Below are positions 48,601 through 59,800 of a stretch of DNA of 64,000 nucleotides, one piece after another (position 1 is the stretch's first letter; every line of letters begins with the position of its first letter). Origin of the DNA: Purshia tridentata (lineage: Eukaryota > Streptophyta > Magnoliopsida > Rosales > Rosaceae); the NCBI GenBank assembly GCA_003254885.1, contig QANT01004515.1, positions 1 to 64,000 of the forward strand, in the 5' to 3' direction. The notes beneath the pieces are model-generated. The model ran no database searches. It saw only the letters and a program-made list of their open reading frames with translations, and had not been told where the DNA came from. The translations under genes were made by a program, and so were the position numbers.

Positions 48601-50173
48601 AATGTGGATTTGTATACTTTATTATATCAGCCACTCAATCAATAGATTTTTTTTTGTACTTTCCTCGGCAGGCCATATGCTGGTGAGTTTGTACCTGATG
48701 AGCCACAAAGGAGGCTTGATCTTCTAAAGCCAAGGTTACCTAACGGGGAGTGTCCTCCTGGTTTTCTTGGCTATGCTGTAAATATGATCAATGTGGACAG
48801 CACAAACTTATTTTGTCTCACAGCCTGTGGCCATGGCCTAAGAGAGACTCTGTTTTATAACCTCTTTTCTCGCTTGCAAGTATATAAAACAAGGGCAGAT
48901 ATGGTAGCTGCTCTTCCTTGTATAAGCGATGGAGCCATTTCTTTGGATGGTGGGATGATTAGGAGGACTGGTATGTTTTCTCTTGGCAACCGGTAAGAAG
49001 CTCTTCCAACAAGTGAAATGGAAAATTTATTTCTTTACATACTATATTGAAGTTTATCGTTTTACACTGTCTGTTGAAATTTTTAACTTGCTTAAGCTAT
49101 TTAAATGTTACAACCAGACAGAAAATATTACATTTTCTCTTGAAAATTCAACTTATGTTGTTGACTGTTTTTAATCTTTTTACATTTACAACTCGTGAGA
49201 TGTATACTATATTCTGGTAATTCAAATGCCCTTTTCAATAAGGTGTGTTTCTGAATTTAGGTGGAATTCCATTACAAACTAAGTAATACCATATATTGTT
49301 GCAAATAGGCTTCCGCCATTTTTCTGAGGCCTTTCAAAAGTCAAAACTTTTGTTTATTTTGGGCTATCAACTTCTTTTGGGTCAATTTACCACTAATCTG
49401 CAAATTTATCAGGATATTGGATCAATTAGTTGTTGTAAGGTCTGGCTTTCAGTTGCTTTTGACAAGTATTAGGAGAATACCTTTGTTATTTGTGGTAAAT
49501 GGCTTTTATCTGCTATACTACACAAGACTAGAGTGTGTCGATACAATTTTTTTATTATTTACTTTTACTGGTGTGCTGTCTCACATAGTTGCACAGTAAT
49601 AGAGAAATTTTGAACCATTTGGATATTGTTGTCATTGTCTAATAGCAGTAGGTATTTCGTTTGCTGCTACATCTTAGTTTCCAAACCTATCTGATGTTAG
49701 GGAAGATGTAGATGTGAGATTCCCCAAATTGACGGTGGCATCAAGCCTACCTGAAAAGTATCTAGAATCTGAAAGACAAGTCAATGAGTTGAAATGGAAA
49801 AAGGAAAAAATGGTTGAAGATATGAAGAGAGAGCAGGCATTATTGGATAAGGAAAAGTTCAATTTTGACAGAAAGAAGCAAGAGTTTCTCAAGTTCCTAG
49901 CTGAAAGTTCATCATACGCAACTCAGGTAACACCCGTAACATATCTTAAGTAACTGTAAGTTGCAGTATAATTCTAAGAACACCTGTAATTTGATTTCAG
50001 TTGCTGACATCAACCTAGAAATAAAAGTTACATGAATAAGACTGATGACATCATCAAATTTGTAGTCTGTGTAGTTTGTCTTTTTTGCCTGTTTTTCGAA
50101 TAAGTTTCAATTGTGGTCTTTGTAATGGCAGCATCAAATTCAGGCAGCACAAAATAGATTTGCACCAAGGTGA
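45629..50173 (+). CDS. DMS3: DMS3, SMC-hinge protein of RNA-directed DNA methylation
   Basis: Eight coding exons: 45629-45649, 47082-47225, 47453-47567, 47886-48123, 48367-48558, 48672-48992, 49701-49926, 50132-50173; 1299 nt, 432 aa (Arabidopsis about 420). DMS3 forms the DDR complex with DRD1 and RDM1 and helps recruit RNA polymerase V to chromatin for siRNA-guided DNA methylation. It lacks ATPase domains. A coiled coil (about 56-94) leads into the SMC-type hinge (about 95-343), with [37 protein letters not shown] and [11 protein letters not shown], then a second coiled coil (about 355-410). The first exon encodes only seven residues (MFQPNNQ), matching the short Arabidopsis N-terminus. Intron 1 is 1.4 kb. 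Exons 3-7 mirror GMI1 exons 33-37 in order and phase. Confidence 0.95.
45810..46092. repeat. Degenerate tandem duplication in DMS3 intron 1, 140-bp period
   Basis: Two diverged copies share TTTGAATTTCCAAGAAAATA, AATTCTCT…ATTTTCTG and ATTTTTGAAGAGCTTT-like blocks (aligned points 45861 and 46001). Further downstream, 46470-46640 and 46690-46870 share CATGGAC…GAGTGGAGAT and other blocks at a period near 230 bp, and a ATGCATCCTAGTTT block recurs at about 46680 and 47034. Most of the intron therefore seems built from internal duplications. Confidence 0.75.
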
Positions 50174-50906
50174 CGAGTACACTGGAGAAATGAGGCCACC
50201 TTCAAACCATAAAGAAGGGGGGAGAGTATTCAGGACTTTGTCTAGTTTAGCGTTGTTTTTATATCGTTTTATGAAGCCAACAAGATTTAGTGGGAAAAAC
50301 AAAAATGTATATTCATAAGTCAAGTGGGGGCCTTTATTTCTTCAATTTTAGGCTCTGTAGAAGTAGAATGGAAAATTTTGAAAACTAGCTGTTTTTTGTT
50401 TCCATTAAAGACTTTGTCTTTTTTTTTATAGTCTTAAAAAAATTAACCATTGAATAGCGCTCAAGCTCACCTCTAGAGCATTACTTGACAGGGGTTTGAG
50501 TAGTACTCGAGGGGGTTAGAGCACTATTGGAGGGTTATATTTCTTAAAGCTCTAAAAAAAATGGTAAATGTCTTTAAAAGGTCCAAGTTTTGGCTAATTT
50601 TTCAAATTTCCTCAGCAGAAGTAGATCGAGGAACTTTGGTGGCTTGATCCTCTATATGTTTGTGACTTTGTGGATAAATTGTATGCATCATTGCCCATAC
50701 AAAGACTACCATGGGGTACATCTTAATTTGCGTCTCTCTTTCTCCATAGTATTGTTGACCAAAAAAAAAAGGAAAAAATGATCTTGTTAAAACCATAATC
50801 TTTACAAAAAACAACTGCAGTTTTTTATTGTTTATTATGATAAAGGGGATCGAGGCTAACATCTAATCTCCTTAGACCAAAATCACTTCATCCCATCCCA
50901 CCCTTG

Positions 50907-51178
50907 GCTAAAGCTCATGACCAAACAAACATGCTGTGGGTTTTGCGGTAACCTTTAAATGTATAAATATCGGACAATATTTAATATTTGCCACAGTCCT
51001 TCCTAGCAAGGACCGAGCCAAGCCAAGTATTTATTTCATTTATTATTAGCCCAGCTAAAGCTCATGACCAAACAAACATGCTGTGGGTGTTGCGGTAACC
51101 TTTAAATGTATAAATATCGGACAATATTTGCCACAGTCCTTCCCAAGCCAAGTATTTATTTCATTTATTATTAGCCCA
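50907..51178. repeat. Tandem duplication upstream of the mL64-like gene, 147-bp period
   Basis: Copies at about 50907-51052 and 51054-51178 share GCTAAAGCTCATGACCAAAC, ATGTATAAATATCGGACAAT and AAGCCAAGTATTTATTTCAT. The second copy lacks two internal segments of about 9 and 14 bases. The block lies 100-400 bp before the presumed transcript start of the next gene. The rest of 50174-52186 holds the DMS3 3' UTR and the first leader exon and intron of that gene. Confidence 0.88.
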
Positions 51179-52186
51179 CGGGTCATTCCCAGCCCATCTG
51201 CAGACAGGCTTAGGGCCCACTCACAGAATAGCCTTCGAGCCGACCCACAAAGCCCATACCCTTTCCCGTTGAAATCTCAGGTCTCAGCCTTGAGTTTGCA
51301 TTTCATTCATTCATACATCACTCTGTGTGTCTGTCTCTCACGCGAAACCAAGCGAGGTGAAGTACCCACTCTCTCTTTCTCATTCTTCATTGCTGATTGG
51401 GGTCTTTCTCTCAGTGTTACTTTTTAATTTTCTTGATTATATGATAAAACCATAAAAGACGTTGTTAAGTTTGATTTAGGTCTTCTATTAAATCTCTGAG
51501 GAAGTTTGATTTAGGGATTCTCATTGTTGCTCATGTTGTCTGTAGTATCTACTCACAGGAGGAGAAACATCCATTACCGTTTCCTGCGGTTTTGCAAATG
51601 TCAAAAGCAACTAATTCTACTATCATTTACTAATTAGGGCCTCGTTTAGTTGCTTTACATAGTTGATTGAGAACTCAATTTATTGAAGATTTTTCTTTTT
51701 ATTATACAGCGAAAGAAAATATTTGTTGGGTTTGGTATTCTTTATCTTTATTTATTTTACATTCGCTTGTTAAATGATGGCTTCAGCATTGTTATCAAGA
51801 AATTTGAGTCCAGAGTGCCTCTCTATATTTTGCCACTTCCAATTATCCCAAGCCTAGCTTCATCACTCTATTGGGAATTGGGATAAGCAATCCAACAAAA
51901 GTTTATCTGGTTTTCATGTATGAATCACAAAATTATAAAATTCCATCTTGGTTCTGTTTGCTTGCTATAGGATATGCATCATCCAGTATGAAAGTATTGA
52001 TATGGGTGCTATGCATTTTTAATGTTTTGCCATCATCATTCTATCAGCATTCAGTGTATCTCTCTATCCAATTTGCCTGCATTTCTATTTTATTGTGCTT
52101 TTCTTCAAAATTCTTTGAGTGTTTGTTGATATTTTTGTATGTTCTTCTTCTTCTTCTGTGGTCTGGCAGAGACCTTAAGTAAATCG

Positions 52187-52573
52187 ATGGCAGGCCAGGC
52201 TACCAAATCTGTGGCAAAGGTGATCGGAGAGTACCAGTACCCATGGCGTGAGAAGTTGACAAAGTACAAGACTGAGCTATCCAAGGGTATGTGGGGTTAC
52301 TGGCATCTAGGGGCATGGAAGACACTTGAAATCAGTGCTCGTCATCGAGCTAGAATTCGAAAGGAAGCCCTCCTTGCGGGAGAGGATTGGCCATATGATC
52401 CGGAGAGGAAAGAAATGAGAACCAAGAGGAAAGGGCACAAGGTGGACAGGATAGCTGCCGAGAAACGGGAAAACACTGCCAGGTTGATGGAGAAGATGCC
52501 AGAAATGCTGCTTCAATACAAAAAGCGCAGGTGGGAGAAGAAGATGAAGGAAGAAGACAAGAACAAACCCTGA
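52187..52573 (+). CDS. Small basic protein, probable mitoribosomal mL64/CRIF1-like
   Basis: One coding exon, 128 aa, start ATGGCAGGCCAGGC. A leader intron is likely, from GAG/GTGAAG at 51356/51357 to CAG at 52169, 17 bp before the ATG. The protein is Lys/Arg/Glu-rich with conserved aromatic residues (YPWREKL, GMWGYWHLGAWK). Its C-terminal helix LMEKMPEMLLQYKKRRWEKK resembles the AKMPQMIVNWQQQQRE helix of animal GADD45GIP1/CRIF1, ribosomal protein mL64, as I recall it. Plant mitoribosomes contain an mL59/mL64 protein. I therefore infer a mitochondrial large-subunit protein; this rests on one motif and overall size and charge. A cleavable presequence is not obvious. It certainly looks like a real gene: intact frame, strong codon bias and a defined leader. 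Confidence 0.7.
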   Translation: MAGQATKSVAKVIGEYQYPWREKLTKYKTELSKGMWGYWHLGAWKTLEISARHRARIRKEALLAGEDWPYDPERKEMRTKRKGHKVDRIAAEKRENTARLMEKMPEMLLQYKKRRWEKKMKEEDKNKP

Positions 52574-53095
52574 TCTCGCATGAAATGTTGCCTTTTGTTT
52601 TAATGATCTTGGTGTAGTTTGCCTATGGTCTATGTTTGCAACAACTGCTGGGCGATATGTTTGAATTATCAGAGTTCATAAATGCCAAAATTTCGTTATT
52701 TGGCAAATGTCTTCTTAAAACCCCACCTATTGACCACCAGATGTGTAACATCTTTTTGCATTTTTCCCGTTTACAAGTAAATGTGTACATCTGGTTGATT
52801 TACTTTTAAGCTTAAAATCCCTAGTAGTGGGTTCAAGCCTGCGTTAGGTACAATTTGAGAGAAGCAGTTTGGATGAATCTTTCAATCGAGTTAGTAAAAG
52901 AGGAGAAAAAGAAGAAAGAGAAGCCACCATGTGTAAAGTGGTAGTTTAATAATTGATACATTTCTTTGGCCAAAGATAAGGAACAATTTATAACAGAGAT
53001 GGCAACTTGACAAGTAAAAGCAATGGCGATGAATAATTTAGAGAGAATCAGTACACTTTTCTCGGGGGGCCTCACTCATCACAGACTGCCAAGGT

Positions 53096-53103
53096 AAAAA
53101 AAA
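53096..53103 (-). terminator. Pol III terminator of tRNA-Gln
   Basis: Eight consecutive T on the minus strand, nine bases after the tRNA 3' end, the usual RNA polymerase III stop signal. Confidence 0.8.
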
Positions 53104-53112
53104 TTAAATGAA

Positions 53113-53184
53113 AGGTTCCACCGAGATTTGAACTCGGGTTACTGGATTCAGAGTCCAATGTCCTAACCACTAGACCATGGAACC
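53113..53184 (-). tRNA. tRNA-Gln (anticodon CUG)
   Basis: A 72-nt cloverleaf on the minus strand. The acceptor stem GGTTCCA pairs perfectly with TGGAACC, with discriminator T. The D-arm region is TGGTCTAGTGGTTAGGACA (A-box type). The anticodon arm TTGGA-CTCTGAA-TCCAG presents CUG, and the T-arm is CCCGAGTTCAAATCTCGGT (B-box GTTCAAATC). There is no intron and CCA is not encoded, as expected for a nuclear gene. Upstream on the minus strand are a TATA-like ATATAAAC and a CAA motif just before the gene, typical of plant tRNA promoters. The gene looks functional and lies between the mL64-like gene and the JmjC gene. Confidence 0.96.
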
Positions 53185-53608
53185 GCTTGTTTATATGGGT
53201 TCGTAAATTTCAATATAACACTAGAAAAATGGGTATCTTATCGGCCCCTTGTATAAAGAGAGAGAACGGAATCCAAGGAATCACAGACCTCACAGTGACA
53301 TTAATAAACTGCAAAATCACAAACCAACCAACGGTTAAGATGGTGATGATATGAGCGCACAAAGATTTGAGCTGACAGTCCACAGACGGTGGTGCCATTT
53401 TCTTTGGGCTCAGTGAATTGTGATGGACTGAATGACCTGGGACAGAACATGTCTAGCAAATAGCAATAGATGATGACATTGGTATCATTGCCCCATTGCC
53501 CAACCCCACCTTAGACTGAGAGACAACACAACAAAACCATTCTTCTCTACTCTCTAGTCTTCAGTCCTAGGCAGCTAGCTACACCCTCCAGTCCTTCACA
53601 CTAACGAA

Positions 53609-53873
53609 ATGACGTCTCTTGAAGACACACACATGGGTGTTGTCCCTTCACCTTCTCAAAACCAGAAAAAGAAATCTAGCCTTTTCAATTACTGCGTTGA
53701 TGGATCTTCCTGAATCCTGTCCAATAATAATGTTCTGCAATAAAAGGCTAGTTTTGTTTAACAGTAGGCCGTTCCGTTTGCAAAGGTAGGTAGCTGTTCC
53801 TGGTCCATTTGATGGTCATGAACTGAGAGAGCCTTATCCCGTTGAGTGAAGCATCATGGCCACTTGCTGCTGA
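53609..53873 (+). other. Possible upstream ORFs in the JmjC gene leader
   Basis: Two short ATG frames precede the JmjC start. The first is 34 codons long (53609-53713, starting MTSLEDTHMG). The second has five codons (53856-53873) and ends 14 bases before the main ATG. If both lie in the mature leader they could lower translation of the demethylase. The transcript start and leader splicing are not known, so this is tentative. Confidence 0.35.
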
Positions 53874-53887
53874 GGACCCAAAGGAGG

Positions 53888-56800
53888 ATGGAGAAGGTTG
53901 CTGAAGAGAGGCAGAGCAAGAGGAAGGGCTCTGGGGAGGTCAGTAGTGATGAAAATGGCGGTGGAGCTGAAGTGGGTCAACAGAGAAAAAAGAGAAATAG
54001 GCAAGATAGTGAAGAAACTTTGCCAAATGGGGATCTGGATATTGCTGGTGAGGGGGTTGAAGGATGGTTTGGCTGTGCAAATGCTGGTGGTCTGAGTATT
54101 GGTGAAGAAATTGCGCGCCTTTTTGGTGAAGTTAGTGGTGGGAGTGTTGGCCTTGGGCTTGATAGTGAAGCTGTGAACTTCTGGGGAGGTGGACATGGCT
54201 CAGAAACTGAGGTTGGTGGGTTTGGTGTAGCTGCACGTAAGTTTGGTGGTCAAGCTTTTGGTATTGAAGAAATTCAAGATGGGTCTGGTGAAGACAGGGG
54301 TCCAAACGGTAAAGCTGGTCAACTATGGGGTGGGGACGATACTTGTGGAGGTGGTGGAGGGGTTATTGGTGGTGTAGGAACTCCAGTGGGTGGGTTTGGT
54401 GTATCTGCTTCTGAAAATGGTGGTAAAATTTTCGGTTGTGAAAATTTTCAATATGGGTATGTTGAAAATAGGGATCTTGACGCTCGTTTGGGTCTCGATG
54501 GTAGAGGCATTCACTTTTGGGGCAGTCAGCACTGTTCTGGACTTGTTGGTGGGGTTCTGGATGGCGAGGGAAATCAAGTTGTTGGGACTGATCTATATGC
54601 TTGTAAAAATGACACTGAAGGAATTCAAGGCCTATTTGACGGAGTCAAAGGTGGAAATGATGGTCTTTCAAGAGGTGAAAGTGGTCAGTTATGGGGTGAA
54701 GCCTTGTGTACAAATATTGATAGTAAGGGACTTCAGGGATGTTTAAGTATAAATTCATCTGGAAATAAAGGCGAAATTGTGGTAAGTCAAGGCTGTCAAG
54801 GCGATTATGGTGAAGATAGACGTGGAGATGGTGCTAAAGAAGAGGTGTTCAGGTCAAAAGGTAAGCGTGGGAGGCCAAAAGGATCAAAGAACAAGAAGAA
54901 AAATCTTGGTGCTGAAGAGGGTATTATACCACCATTGAGTGGAATTGCCAGAGACAATGTGAGGCGAAAGAGTAAGCAAGGTCGACCAAAGGGTTCCAAG
55001 AATAAAAAGAAGGATCTTGCAAATGATAAAAATGAGGGTATGCTTGTTTTAAATCTGGGTGGAGAAAAGACTGTCAGGCCAAAGAGTAAGCAAGGTCGAC
55101 CGAAAGGTTCCAAAAATAAGAAGAATCTTGCAAATGATAAAAATGAGGGTATGCCTCTTGTGGGTGAAGAAAATAAGGGATCGGGTGCTGTTGCCACTAC
55201 TGGTAATGAAGTTGGGAATGACATTGTTTGGCCAAAGAAAAAGCTTAGTAGACCCAAGGGTTCAAAGACCAAGAAAAATCTCACTGGTGAGGAAAATCAT
55301 GGAATGTCGGGAGAATTAGGGGATGTTGCTGAAGGCATTAACGTATCTGCTCCAACTATTGGTCTAGATAAAGAAATGCTTGCTCTTACGGGTGAGCAAA
55401 ATGGGAAAATGGTAGTTAAAGTGGCTGGTGGTCATGAAGTTCGAAATGAGATTGTGCAGTTGAAGGAAAAGCGTGGTCGGCCTAAAAAGAAATTTCCTGC
55501 AAATGAGGGAAATAGTGCAATGCCAAAAAAAAGTTTGGGCAGAAATTGCACTGTTGGATTGATGGTCTCTTTGCCCGGGTTAGAGAATGAGAAGCCGATT
55601 CTTGGAAGCAAGAGAGATATCGGGCTACCTGGTGAGTCCACTTTTGGAAATGAGTCTACTTTTGGAAATGAGTCTGTCCAGCCAAAGGTAAAGCATGGTG
55701 GATCAAAGCTTGTAGAAACAGATAATCAGGAAATTCCTGGAAATAATGTGGGTGCTAATGATGGCACTGATCGAACACTTCTTCCGACAGGTTTGAAAAA
55801 TGAGTGGTCTGTTCTTACAGGTGAGAAAGATATGGAATTATACAAGGAAGCTTTTGGTGGTAGTGAAGATGGACATGAGATTGTCCAGCCAAAGGGTAAG
55901 CGTGGTCGACCAAAGGGTTCAAAAAATAAGAAGAACAATCGTTCTGGTCAAGATAATCAGGGAATGCCTGGCAAATTGATGGGTAGTTGTGATAAGAACA
56001 TTGAGGTGGTCTGTTCAACAGGGTTGGAGAATGAGAGGACTAATCTTGTTAACAAAGGACTGGGGAGTGGGTTGTGCATGATTTTGGAAAATGGGAGGCC
56101 TATTCTTGTAGGTAAGGAAGATGGTAGAATTCCTGTGGAAGCCTCTGTTGGTAGTGAAGTTGGAAATGAAATTGTCCAGGTGAAGCATAAGCGCGGTGGG
56201 CTAAAGGGTTCAAAGAGTAGGAAGAAAGATATTGCTGTTAAAGAAAATCAGGAAGTGTGCAGCAATATTGTGGGCAGTAGTCAGGGTGTTACTGAGACTG
56301 CTTGGTCAACAGGGTTTGAAAGCGGTAGGACTAGACTTGCAGGAGAGCCAGCCGTAGGAATGACTGGTGAAACCAATTCTGTAAATGACATCCAACCAAA
56401 CGATGAGTGTAGCCAACCTTCGGAAATTCATGGAATGCCCGGTGAAATGGTAGCTGGTAATCACGGTGATGGTAAAGATGCTTCTCTAATGGGTTTGGAG
56501 AATGAGAGGCCTATTCATGCAGGTGAGGAAGATAAGAGAATTTCTGCTGAAGCCTCTGTTAATAATGAAGGTCAAAAGGAGATTATCCGACAAAAAAAAG
56601 GCCGTGGCCGACCTAAGGGTTCCAAAAACAAGAGACTTATTGCTGCTGTTGAAGAAGATCAAAGTCAGGAAGGAGAAAACGTTGGAAAAGTTAATGGTGA
56701 AGGCGAGAGATCAACGAAGAAGCGAGGGAGACCTAAGGGTTCAAAGAAGAAGAGGCGAATTATTCCTCCTCATGCTTTGAGTAAGATTACAGTACTGAAG

Positions 56801-59800
56801 CATCAAAGTTCGGTATATCTCTCGGAGGTAGAATATCAGAAAGAAAAGGATTTAAAGGAGGACTTGGGTTTTCCTACTGAGCTATTGAAGAACTCTGAAG
56901 ATACAGAGAATTCCCATAAGAGGCCTAGAGGGAGGCCCAGGAAGTTTAATAACCAACAAACAAATCCCAGTGACTTTAACAAGGGAAACCCTACTGATAA
57001 GTCGGTGATTTTTCATAAGAGGCCTAGAGGGAAACCTCAGACGTTTAACAACCAACAAACAAATCCCAGTAACTTTAACAAGGGAAACCCTACTGATAAC
57101 TCAGTGAATTTTCATAAGAGGCCTAGAGGGAGACCCAGGAAGTTTAATAAACGAAAAACAAGTCCCAGAGACTTTAACAAGGGAAAACCTACTGATATCT
57201 CAGTGAGTTATTCTAAATCCATTATTTTTATAATTGAGATTAACTATCTGAACAAGCTTGTTAGGATTTTACTTTTTTGAAGAAGACACTTTTTCATAAC
57301 CAACATCCTGTTTGTCCTAACTCCTATGCATGGTTGTATTTAGTTGATTGTCATTGGGAATTTATACTTTTAATAATGCAAATCTTTTGTTGCTATCCGT
57401 TCTAACCATTTTTTGTTTTAGGATGATAACAGTAGGAAAGCGGAGAGTTTAATGTGCCACCAGTGCCTGAGGTGTGACAGAAAAGGTGTTGTCATTTGTT
57501 TAAATTGCAGAAGGAAACGCTATTGCCATGAGTGCCTTGCAAAATGGTAATGAGAACTCAAAAAACATTTCTACTCGTGAAAAAAAAAAGAAAAAAAAGG
57601 ACTTTTTTAACGACTCCCATCTTCATATCAGTAGCTCCAATTTGTAATCATAAAGAATTTCCCAAATTCTATTATGTATGTTTGGGTGTTTTCCACGGAG
57701 TAGATGTTTTATTAACTCAGTGGGTTGTGGGACGTTTGTGTCATGATTATTAATTAATGTTTCAACATTAATAATATTGCTGGTATGAATGAGTCTCATT
57801 GAATGGTTATGATGGTTCTTTGAAATAAATGAAAAAGGTACCCAGAGAAGACAAGAGAGGACATAGAGATTGCTTGTCCTTATTGTCGTGGAAACTGCAA
57901 CTGCAGAATATGCTTGAAGGAGGATTTAGTTGTGGAGGTGTGTGCCTTATGTGAATTTTCTTTTTCTTTCTGTTTCTTATGTTCCTGTTTCGGATTCATG
58001 TTTTTTTCCTTTTGGGCTGAACAAAGTACTTGCTTTACAGGCTGGGCATGAAGAAACAGATGCAAATATTAAATTGCAAAAGTTGGTTTACTTGCTATGC
58101 AAAACTCTGCCTCTTCTTAGGCGTATTCAACAGGAACAGAGGTCTGAATTAGATGTGGAAGGCTGTTTACGTGGTATTTTAATACGTTATTTTTCTCCTT
58201 AATTCTCAGTTATTATGCTAGATTGATGGTTCTGAAATCAGAATGCTTGATGGTGGGTTTTTCCTCTTTGTTTCATAGGTGTCCCATTGACAGAAGAGGA
58301 TCTCATGAGGTCTATACTTGAGGATGATGACCGAGTGTATTGGTATCACCTCATTCTCTCTGATGATTGAAATTGAAACACTGTTTGTTCTCTTTAGAGT
58401 TTTTATATATATCTGTGTGTGTGTGTACACTAGCTTTGACTTTATTCTGTGCGTCTATCAGAATCTATACCAATATAATCTCCTAGATTTGAGGATTGTG
58501 AAATTTCTCTTTCTATTATTCAGTCAAATGTATTTATAGTTTCCATTCATAATGGTACAAGTTTGTGACCATGTACAAATTCAACAGTGACAATTGCAAT
58601 ACATCCATTGTCAATTTCCACAGAAGCTGCCCCAATCCTGATTGTTCTTATGATCTCTGTCTCACTTGTTGCTGGGAACTCAGAAAAGGACGTCAGCCTG
58701 GAGATAGTGAAGCGGATTCTTCTCGTCAGCAGCTTTCTGAGGCAGTACATGGTCAAGGTACATTCTCAAATGGCCAGATTTCTGCAAATGGTAATAGATA
58801 TGTATCTCAGAGCCAAGTGGCCATACCAGTATATGAGTGCACGAATGATATGTCATGTAACTTTCCTGATTGGATGGCGGAAGTTGATGGTAGGATTCCT
58901 TGTCCTCCAAAAGCACAGGGAGGTTGTGGTACCAAGTTACTTGAACTGAGACGTATCTTCGAAGCTAATTGGGTTGAAAAACTAATTTGGAGTTCCGAGC
59001 ACCTCACTATCAATTATCAGTTACCAGCTGTTGATTTTTCTCAAATATGTTCTTTGTGTCATCCCGTCAGTTCTGCTGGAAATGGAGTAAATGCTTCTGA
59101 AGTAAGGCAGGCAGCTTATAGGGAGAACTGTCATGATAACTTTCTCTACTGCCCAAATTCTGTTCATTTGGGAGACAATGATATTGAGCATTTTCAATTT
59201 CACTGGATGAGAGGTGAACCTGTTGTAGTTAGAAATGTACTTGAGAAGGCTTCTGGCCTTAGCTGGGAACCAATGGTCATGTGGAGGGCATTTATTGGGG
59301 CAAAAAAGGTATTAAAAGAGGAGGCAGTCAGGGTTAAAGCTATTGATTGCCTTGATTGGTGTGAGGTATGTGCGCTTTTTCAACAGGTTGAATGTGTATT
59401 TCACTAGATATTGATAAATATTTTAATTTTATATGAATTTGGGATTGGTTGGTTATCTGGTCACATGCTTGACCATTTGTTCCTTGCACACATGCATTTG
59501 TAGTGCTCCCAGCGATTCTGGCTGCAGTTTGCACATTTTTGCTGCTAAAATAAAAAAACAATAATTTCTCTCACTTTTTTATTTTGACCTTTGGCTTCCA
59601 TTTTGATGCTGCAGGTTGAGATTAATATTTTTCAGTTCTTTAAGGGCTATATAGAGGGCCGTAAGTACAGTAATGGGTGGCCAGAAATGTTGAAGCTGAA
59701 GGATTGGCCTACATCAACTTCCTTTGATGAGTGTTTGCCAAGGCACGGTGCTGAATTTATTGCTATGCTTCCCTTTAGTGACTATACGCATCCTAAATCA

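Noticed and set aside
51083-51427. 114-codon ORF before the mL64-like gene
   Set aside because: Covers the duplicated promoter block and leader; no domain and poor codon usage.
53846-53887. Earlier in-frame GTG as the start of the JmjC protein
   Set aside because: Not an ATG; the first in-frame ATG is 53888.
53834-57280. Several long antisense frames opposite JmjC exon 1
   Set aside because: They mirror the low-complexity Gly- and Lys-rich sense codons; the sense frame continues into zinc-finger and JmjC exons.
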